From an uncultured Bacteroidales bacterium (GTDB lineage Bacteria > Bacteroidota > Bacteroidia > Bacteroidales > Paludibacteraceae): a stretch of DNA of 18,502 nt. The stretch lies in the NCBI GenBank assembly GCA_937891905.1, contig CALATT010000040.1:1-18502 (forward strand), written 5' to 3'. Under the pieces are notes generated by a model. It did not search any database, was not told where the DNA came from, and was given only the letters and a program-made list of their open reading frames with translations. Of this stretch, positions 13,891-18,502 are shown piece by piece; within the stretch, counting starts at the first letter, position 1; every line of letters starts with the position of its first letter. The position numbers and the translations under genes were made by a program.

Positions 13891-15770
13891 TACATAAGCG
13901 CATAGCGTGGGCGTTTGTACTTTCTACATTGTACATCATCCTTTGCACCTCATGCCGCGGAGACGAAATCATCTATCCTACCTTGGGTGACAAGGTTACG
14001 AATGAAGTGCGTTCAGGTGGACTCTATTTGCTATGCGAGGGAAATATGGGTTCTAATAAAGCCCGCTTGGATTATATCAATCTCCATACAGGCGATTATT
14101 ATAGCAATTGGTATGGAGGACAAAATCCCAACCAACTAAAGGAATTAGGAGATGTAGGAAATGACTTACAGCAATACGGACATAGGCTCTATGCCGTCAT
14201 CAACTGCTCGCACAAAGTGGAAGTGATGGACCTACAAGCACGACATATAGGACAAATCAACATCCCTAATTGCCGCTATATGGCTTTTCATGGCGATAAG
14301 ATGTATGTGAGTGCTTATGTGGGCTCTATTGCCGACCCTGACTTATTAGGATCTGTATACGAGGTGGATACAGCCACATTGCAGATAACGAGAGAAGTGA
14401 AAGTAGGACACCAACCAGACGAAATATGCTTGGTGAACGAAAAGTTATATGTGTGCAATTCAGGAGGTTATCTACTCAATCAATACGACTCCACTATCTC
14501 AGTCGTTGATATACATTCAATGACGGAGATAAAGCAGATACCTGTTGGACTCAATCCCACACGCATACGCATCGATAACGCAGGCAAACTATGGGTGTGC
14601 TGCCAAGGAGATAATAATAACCATCACGCACAAATAGTGGTACTACAAAACGAACAAATAGTACACCGCATTCCTATTCATTGTTCCAACCTATCTATCC
14701 TAGACAATACAGCGTATATAATCGATAAAACCAATAAACAACTACTCACCATCTCCACTATCGATTATACCATCAATAATACACCTATCTCATTAGACGC
14801 ATATGAAAACCCATATGCTCTATTGGCCACACCTGGCGCACTCTATATAACGGACGCTAAGAATTATGTTTCTTCGGGTTTATTACATTGCTATTCCTAC
14901 GATGGTACAGAGCGATGGACTGCCAAGACAGGAGATATACCTGGCCATCTATGCCGCGTAGCAGGAGAATACACCCTACACGGAGATACACATCCTACCG
15001 ATACAACCACCACCTCGCCCTATATACATCGAGTATATGAATACAAACCCGCCATGGGTCAATTTGTCAATACCATGCCTAAGTACGAAGTAGGAGATGA
15101 CGAGCAATCGATGTGCCGCAAATGCGAACTTTCACTTGCCCATAATGCTGGTGGAACGGTCACATTAGGAGGATGGGGAGGATATATTGTCTTTGGATTT
15201 GACCACCCTGTATGCAATAAGGATGGAAAAGATATACAAATACGCGGTAATGCATTCCGTATGAGCGGGAATAGCGAATATGGAGGTAGTGAACCAGGAA
15301 TAGTGATGGTGAGCGTAGATGAGAATACCAATGGACTGCCCGACGATACATGGTACGAACTGAAAGGATCTATGTACTCCCATCCATCCACCATACACCA
15401 CCATACCTATACCTACACCCGCGCAGCAGATACAATACGCAATCCATTCCATACACAACCATACTATCCCCAATGGATTGAAGAGGATTCGATAACTTTC
15501 AATGGAGCCCTATTAGCGCCTATCTCCACGCAAATAAATGGTCAGTATGTACAGCGCTTATTGGAGTGGGGATATGCGGATAATCAACCCAATACGGACA
15601 TAGAAGCCACCTCTTTTGACCTCTCATGGGCTGTGGATATAAATGGACAACCAGTACAATTAACGCAAATAGATTTTGTACGCGTCTATACTGCCGTACA
15701 AGAGACATATACACAAACAGGCGAATTGAGCACAGAGATAACTGGCGCCGTTGATCTCCATGCACAATAA
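13866..15770 (+). CDS. btuG: BtuG-like beta-propeller surface lipoprotein fused to a second surface domain
   Basis: This 634-residue lipoprotein is probably the cobalamin-capturing lid on BtuB. The signal ends in a lipobox-like CTSC with C30, followed by RGDE, which is acidic enough to suit surface export in Bacteroidota. Residues about 48-385 show YncE-like propeller repeats: LYAVINCSHKVEVMD, GHQPDEICLVNEKLYVCNSG, TISVVDIHSMTEIKQIPVG, NPTRIRIDNAGKLWVCCQG. BtuG proteins are seven-bladed propellers of this kind with extremely tight B12 binding. Residues about 406-634 form a separate domain known from Bacteroidales 'cell surface protein' entries: NAGGTVTLGGWGGYIVFGFD, SEPGIVMVSVDENTNGLPDD, YGYAD-like WGYADNQPN, and IDFVRVYTAVQE. 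It contains a DxNxNGxxD loop (485-493) resembling calcium sites. The start overlaps the end of btuB by 25 nt. The propeller assignment is strong, B12 binding is inferred. Confidence 0.85.
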   Translation: MHTHLHILIHKRIAWAFVLSTLYIILCTSCRGDEIIYPTLGDKVTNEVRSGGLYLLCEGNMGSNKARLDYINLHTGDYYSNWYGGQNPNQLKELGDVGNDLQQYGHRLYAVINCSHKVEVMDLQARHIGQINIPNCRYMAFHGDKMYVSAYVGSIADPDLLGSVYEVDTATLQITREVKVGHQPDEICLVNEKLYVCNSGGYLLNQYDSTISVVDIHSMTEIKQIPVGLNPTRIRIDNAGKLWVCCQGDNNNHHAQIVVLQNEQIVHRIPIHCSNLSILDNTAYIIDKTNKQLLTISTIDYTINNTPISLDAYENPYALLATPGALYITDAKNYVSSGLLHCYSYDGTERWTAKTGDIPGHLCRVAGEYTLHGDTHPTDTTTTSPYIHRVYEYKPAMGQFVNTMPKYEVGDDEQSMCRKCELSLAHNAGGTVTLGGWGGYIVFGFDHPVCNKDGKDIQIRGNAFRMSGNSEYGGSEPGIVMVSVDENTNGLPDDTWYELKGSMYSHPSTIHHHTYTYTRAADTIRNPFHTQPYYPQWIEEDSITFNGALLAPISTQINGQYVQRLLEWGYADNQPNTDIEATSFDLSWAVDINGQPVQLTQIDFVRVYTAVQETYTQTGELSTEITGAVDLHAQ

Positions 15771-15797
15771 ACCTATAATCAATTAATTCTTATAACA

Positions 15798-16496
15798 ATG
15801 AAAACGAAACTTTATTTAATTCCATTATTGGCTGCTTTTGTGGCATGCCAACCTACCTATGAGGTAGAAGATTCATTTGTGGCTACCTTCGAAGAATCAT
15901 CTATTGCGCCTGACTCTTTAGAGAGTTTTGCAGTATTGCCAGCAAGTGGTACTTTTGAGAGCGGTAACTTTGTCCTCCAGCAGGAAGTACAAGACTACGG
16001 CGAGTACGGCGTCTATTATTTCGGCAATGTGGTATCTAATCAAACGGATAATACCTATGCCTATCACACCGATGCCTATAAGTCTGCAGCTGGCGGAGCC
16101 TATCAAGGCAAGAACTACATTGTATGGACAGGTTCGTACGAAGGTTACGACAAGATAACTTTGAAAACACCAGCAGTCATCCCTGGTATGTATGTGTGCA
16201 ATACCACTTGGGTTGTAGATGCCATCAAGAATGGCGATAGCATGGTGCCAGAACCATTCACAGACAATGATTATTTCTTGCTCACCATCAAAGGATTACG
16301 CAATGGTACTCCTGTGGGTACAGTAGAATTCTACTTGGCGCAAGGCAAGAACTATGTAGCAGAGTGGACCTATGTGAATCTAACTTCGTTAGGCGAAGTG
16401 GATGAGATCTCTTTTGCACTCTCAGGAGGTAAGAGTAATGATTACGGCATGAGTACTCCTGCCTATTTCTGTATAGATAACTTAGGCTCTAAATAA
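15798..16496 (+). CDS. btuH: DUF4465 lipoprotein, BtuH-like cobalamin-binding candidate
   Basis: The 232-residue product has a lipoprotein signal (lipobox FVAC, C17) and one DUF4465-type domain filling the mature protein. Family landmarks in order are FVATFEESS (27-35), SGTFESGNFVL, FGNVVSNQTDNTYAYHTDAY (about 74-93), GMYVCNTTWVVDAIKNGD, YFLLTIKGLRNGTPVGTVEF, then WTYVNLTSLGEVDEISFAL and MSTPAYFCIDNL at the end. Such proteins lie in Bacteroidota B12 loci, and BtuH is a surface lipoprotein that binds B12; linking BtuH to DUF4465 is from memory and not certain. It starts 27 nt after the btuG-like gene and ends 3 nt before the btuF-like gene, so it belongs to the riboswitch-controlled operon. 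The domain call is firm; B12 binding and the gene symbol are tentative. Confidence 0.8.
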   Translation: MKTKLYLIPLLAAFVACQPTYEVEDSFVATFEESSIAPDSLESFAVLPASGTFESGNFVLQQEVQDYGEYGVYYFGNVVSNQTDNTYAYHTDAYKSAAGGAYQGKNYIVWTGSYEGYDKITLKTPAVIPGMYVCNTTWVVDAIKNGDSMVPEPFTDNDYFLLTIKGLRNGTPVGTVEFYLAQGKNYVAEWTYVNLTSLGEVDEISFALSGGKSNDYGMSTPAYFCIDNLGSK

Positions 16497-16499
16497 CCG

Positions 16500-17534
16500 A
16501 TGAGGCAAGTTTTGATTTTGATTTTGTGTTTGTTGTGTTTAGTCGGGTGTCAATCGCATTTGGCTAAGCACAACGCCTTGCCTGACGGAAATAAGTACGC
16601 TACGGGATTTCAGATTACACCTACGGAAGAGGGATTACTGGTCGAAGTCTTTCAGCCGTACACCAAAATACACATTCGCAAACCATTACAGCGAATAGGT
16701 ACTATGAGCGCTGTGCAGATAGGATTTATTGACGCGCTCAATGCCAACGATAAAGTGGTAGCCGTATGCAATCCAGAACTGATATTTACACCACTCAAAG
16801 GCACAGAAATAAACATTGGCGATGCTATACAGCCCAATGCGGAGCAGATACTTCAAGCCAATTTGGACCTCCTATTGGCAGTTCATTATGGGCAGATAAA
16901 TAATGCGGAAGTGGAGCGATTAGAGAAATTAGGAGTACCTGTACTATACATCAATGAATGGCAAGAAACACACCCTTTGGCTCGAGCCGAATGGATACGC
17001 GTAGTAGGCGCATTGGTGGGACAAATAGAAAAAGCGGATACCATCTTTCAATCAATCGAAACCCAATACCTACAATTAGCACAAAAAGCGCATGATAATA
17101 ACGCAATTGCGCCTCCATCAATCATGACAGGAGGTAATTTCCGAGGTACTTGGTATGTGCCAGGCGGAGAGAGTTATTTGGCACAGATATTCAAAGATGC
17201 AAATGCGGAATATCCGCTATATAATAATACACAATCCACTTCTATTCCTTTGACAATAGAAGAAGTATTGTATTCCTTTAATGAAGCAGATGTGTGGATT
17301 GGTGCTTCCGCTTATTCATTAGATGAATTGGCGAGCATGGACGAGAAACATACTTGGTTTGCTGCATATAAGAATAAAAGGGTATATAATTGGTATAAGC
17401 AGCAGACGGAGACAGGAGCGAATAATTTTTGGGAGCGTGGGGTAGTGTATCCTAATGAGATATTAGCCGATTTGATAACTATTCTGCATAATGATACCAC
17501 AACCCATCTTCACTATGCCTCCCGATTAGAATAA
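16500..17534 (+). CDS. btuF: BtuF-like periplasmic substrate-binding lipoprotein
   Basis: This is a 344-residue binding protein of the ABC transporter class that includes BtuF and siderophore binders. It would shuttle B12 from BtuB to an inner-membrane BtuCD. The lipoprotein signal ends at C17 (LVGC). The two-lobe fold is indicated by RIGTMSAVQIGFIDALNAND (about 66-85), IGDAIQPNAEQILQANLDLLL (around 107-127), VERLEKLGVPVLYINEWQET (140-159) and a long linking helix (about 165-200). The C-lobe has GGNFRGTWYVPGGESYLAQIF (213-233) and PLTIEEVLYSFNEADVWIG, with ANNFWERGVVYPNEILADLI near the end. These features match Bacteroidota FecB/BtuF-type proteins. B12 as ligand rests on operon context. No permease or ATPase gene follows; the next genes are convergent. 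Confidence 0.87.
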   Translation: MRQVLILILCLLCLVGCQSHLAKHNALPDGNKYATGFQITPTEEGLLVEVFQPYTKIHIRKPLQRIGTMSAVQIGFIDALNANDKVVAVCNPELIFTPLKGTEINIGDAIQPNAEQILQANLDLLLAVHYGQINNAEVERLEKLGVPVLYINEWQETHPLARAEWIRVVGALVGQIEKADTIFQSIETQYLQLAQKAHDNNAIAPPSIMTGGNFRGTWYVPGGESYLAQIFKDANAEYPLYNNTQSTSIPLTIEEVLYSFNEADVWIGASAYSLDELASMDEKHTWFAAYKNKRVYNWYKQQTETGANNFWERGVVYPNEILADLITILHNDTTTHLHYASRLE

Positions 17535-17583
17535 ATCTGCAATCTAAATCCTAAAATCTGCAATCTAAAATTTAAATTCAGCA
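17533..17583 (+). repeat. Heptad-periodic AT-rich repeat between convergent genes
   Basis: Two identical 16-mers (AAATCTGCAATCTAAA at 17533-17548 and 17554-17569) start 21 nt apart. From 17534 the stretch reads as successive 7-nt words: AATCTGC, AATCTAA, ATCCTAA, AATCTGC, AATCTAA, AATTTAA, ATTCAGC. It fills the gap between btuF and the convergent minus-strand gene and contains that gene's stop codon (17565-17567). No hairpin terminator was seen between these convergent genes. Confidence 0.78.
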
Positions 17584-17759
17584 ATCTCTTCCAAGCATTG
17601 CCTACATAGACAATCCTTATAATGCGTGCGCAGATATGCGCGCGTGTTTTCATTTAATACTATGCCTGCACATTGGCAGATTGACGGATTATCGGGCCTA
17701 CAAACAAAAGGCGCGCCGCATCGCGGACACGCCTTTGTATGTATCGTTTCTGTTTTCAT
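17565..17759 (-). CDS. Small Cys-rich CWC-type protein
   Basis: This 64-residue protein has eight cysteines (C11, C14, C20, C28, C30, C50, C52, C55) arranged as CxxC, CxC and CxCxxC. The pattern matches the cysteine-rich CWC family of small Bacteroidota and proteobacterial proteins and suggests zinc or another metal cluster. The remaining sequence (NTRAYLRTHYKDCLCRQCLEEI) is typical of the family. No signal peptide is visible, so it is probably cytoplasmic; its function is unknown. It begins 37 nt after the amylase gene stops on the same strand and may be co-transcribed with it. Its last codons and stop lie in the heptad repeat. The ATG at 17759 is preceded by a purine-rich AAAAGAG. Confidence 0.8.
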   Translation of the reverse strand: MKTETIHTKACPRCGAPFVCRPDNPSICQCAGIVLNENTRAYLRTHYKDCLCRQCLEEIAEFKF

Positions 17760-17765
17760 CTCTTT

Positions 17766-17789
17766 TACTAGAAACCTTGATATCTAGTA
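17766..17789 (-). other. Inverted repeat between the amylase and CWC genes
   Basis: TACTAGA (17766-17772) and TCTAGTA (17783-17789) form a 7-bp perfect stem with a 10-nt loop. On the minus strand it is followed by AAAAGAG and then the ATG of the CWC gene, not by a T-run, so it is not a convincing terminator. It could influence initiation or mRNA stability, or be chance. Confidence 0.35.
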
Positions 17790-17796
17790 TTCTATA

Positions 17797-18502
17797 TTAC
17801 TTAGTCAGTTTCACAATCAGCGTACTTAATGCAGGCACGGTGATATCTGTCTTGCTCAGGTCGATGGTCTCTCCTGTGAGCGGATTAACACCTACTGTAT
17901 TATATTTGCTGGTAATTTCCTTGTAGTTAGCAGTAGGGATTGTACGAGCCTCTTCTGCTGCATTAGCAAATACGAATACAGCCTCATTCTCATTATAGCG
18001 GAAGAAACCATAGGTGTTATCACGACTCAAGAAATGCATGGTGCGACCTGTATGTAGCACAGTTTCTTTCTTACGCCATTGGAAGAGAGCAGATTGGAAA
18101 TCATACATCTCTTGTTGCTCTTTGGTCACTTGATCACCAAGAGGTAATGGCATACGCAAGTGTGAGTGAGAATTAGGATCTTCAGGAGCTGTCATAGCAT
18201 ACTCATCGCCGTAGAACACTTGTGGTATACCGCGCATGGTTGCTAGTAGGGTGTATGCTAACTTTATACGACGTGGATCTTGATCTTTTACCACATCCGC
18301 AATGCGATCCATATCGTGGTTGCCAAGCATAATCATGATGTTATTGACATCTCCATAGAGGTAGTCCATCGACATTGCATCGTACACACGAGTGAGGCCA
18401 TTCCCCCAACCATTTCCATCGGTCTCCAATGCTTGGCGGATAGCTTCTTCAAGTGGGAAATCCATCACCGATTTGAGATGGCTGTCAAAGCCATTGTAGT
18501 TG
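17797..18502 (-). CDS. GH13 alpha-amylase/neopullulanase, 3' part
   Basis: This is the C-terminal 234 residues of a starch- or maltodextrin-degrading glycoside hydrolase; the reading frame is open to the window edge, so the start lies beyond it. An internal GTG at 18468 is not the start, because family sequence (NYNGFDSHLKS) continues upstream of it. FDSHLKSVMDFPLEEAI is typical of SusA-like neopullulanases. Conserved region IV with the catalytic-site Asp is LGNHDMDRI, followed by TLLATMRGIPQVFYGDEYAM, which closes the barrel. After about residue 130 of this fragment a C-terminal beta-sandwich begins (TVLHTGRTMHFLSRD, AVFVFANAAEE, LSTLIVKLTK). The nucleophile Asp and acid/base Glu (regions II and III) would be upstream and cannot be checked. 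No signal or sus regulator is visible here. Confidence 0.92.
   Translation of the reverse strand, partial: NYNGFDSHLKSVMDFPLEEAIRQALETDGNGWGNGLTRVYDAMSMDYLYGDVNNIMIMLGNHDMDRIADVVKDQDPRRIKLAYTLLATMRGIPQVFYGDEYAMTAPEDPNSHSHLRMPLPLGDQVTKEQQEMYDFQSALFQWRKKETVLHTGRTMHFLSRDNTYGFFRYNENEAVFVFANAAEEARTIPTANYKEITSKYNTVGVNPLTGETIDLSKTDITVPALSTLIVKLTK

Noticed and set aside
15059..15473. Minus-strand open frames inside the btuG-like gene
   Set aside because: Three overlapping short frames opposite a well-supported coding region; no recognizable domains, signals or promoter.
17766..17789. Terminator of the amylase gene
   Set aside because: The 7-bp stem has a 10-nt loop, is AT-rich and is followed on the minus strand by A residues, not a T-run.

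Overview
The window reads as a chromosomal segment of a Bacteroidales bacterium (phylum Bacteroidota). Three promoters carry the Bacteroidota -7 box (TAnnTTTG) with a TTG/TTTG -33 element. The gene families are also typical of the group: short lipoprotein Wza-like exporters in tandem, a Wzz-tyrosine kinase fusion, a BtuB/BtuG/DUF4465 cobalamin uptake locus and a SusA-like amylase. Genus cannot be told from the sequence alone. No rRNA, tRNA, CRISPR array, transposase or phage gene was seen.

Region 1 (1-8572, + strand) is the 3' part of a surface-polysaccharide operon. It makes GDP-L-fucose from GDP-mannose (gmd, carrying an apparent one-base deletion, then fcl). It then encodes a ProXp-ala-type prolyl-tRNA deacylase-like protein, a NodB-type polysaccharide deacetylase-like protein, and a WlbA/WbpB-like nucleotide-sugar dehydrogenase. 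Two paralogous Wza-type export lipoproteins and a Wzc-like chain-length regulator/BY-kinase with tyrosine-rich tails follow. A strong hairpin terminator ends the operon, and it lies inside the last codons of the convergent gene.

Region 2 (8532-11551) holds two conserved housekeeping-type genes read divergently from a 107-bp spacer with two mirror-arranged promoters. On the minus strand is a RluA-family pseudouridine synthase with a long N-terminal extension. On the plus strand is a DUF1846 protein of unknown function with its own terminator.

Region 3 (11532-17534, + strand) is a cobalamin-regulated uptake operon. Its promoter has a -33 element in the loop of the preceding terminator. An AdoCbl-type riboswitch follows, with a P13 hairpin directly before the btuB start codon and an L5-L13 complementarity. 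The genes are btuB (TonB-dependent outer-membrane receptor), a surface lipoprotein with a BtuG-like beta-propeller fused to a second surface domain, a DUF4465 lipoprotein of the type linked to BtuH, and a BtuF-like periplasmic binding protein. Together they would capture B12 at the cell surface, pass it through BtuB and hand it to an inner-membrane BtuCD, which is not encoded here.

Region 4 (17535-18502, - strand) contains a heptad-periodic repeat, a small Cys-rich CWC-type protein, and the 3' part of a GH13 alpha-amylase/neopullulanase whose 5' end lies beyond the window. A second heptad-periodic repeat lies at 4221-4250, before the export genes.
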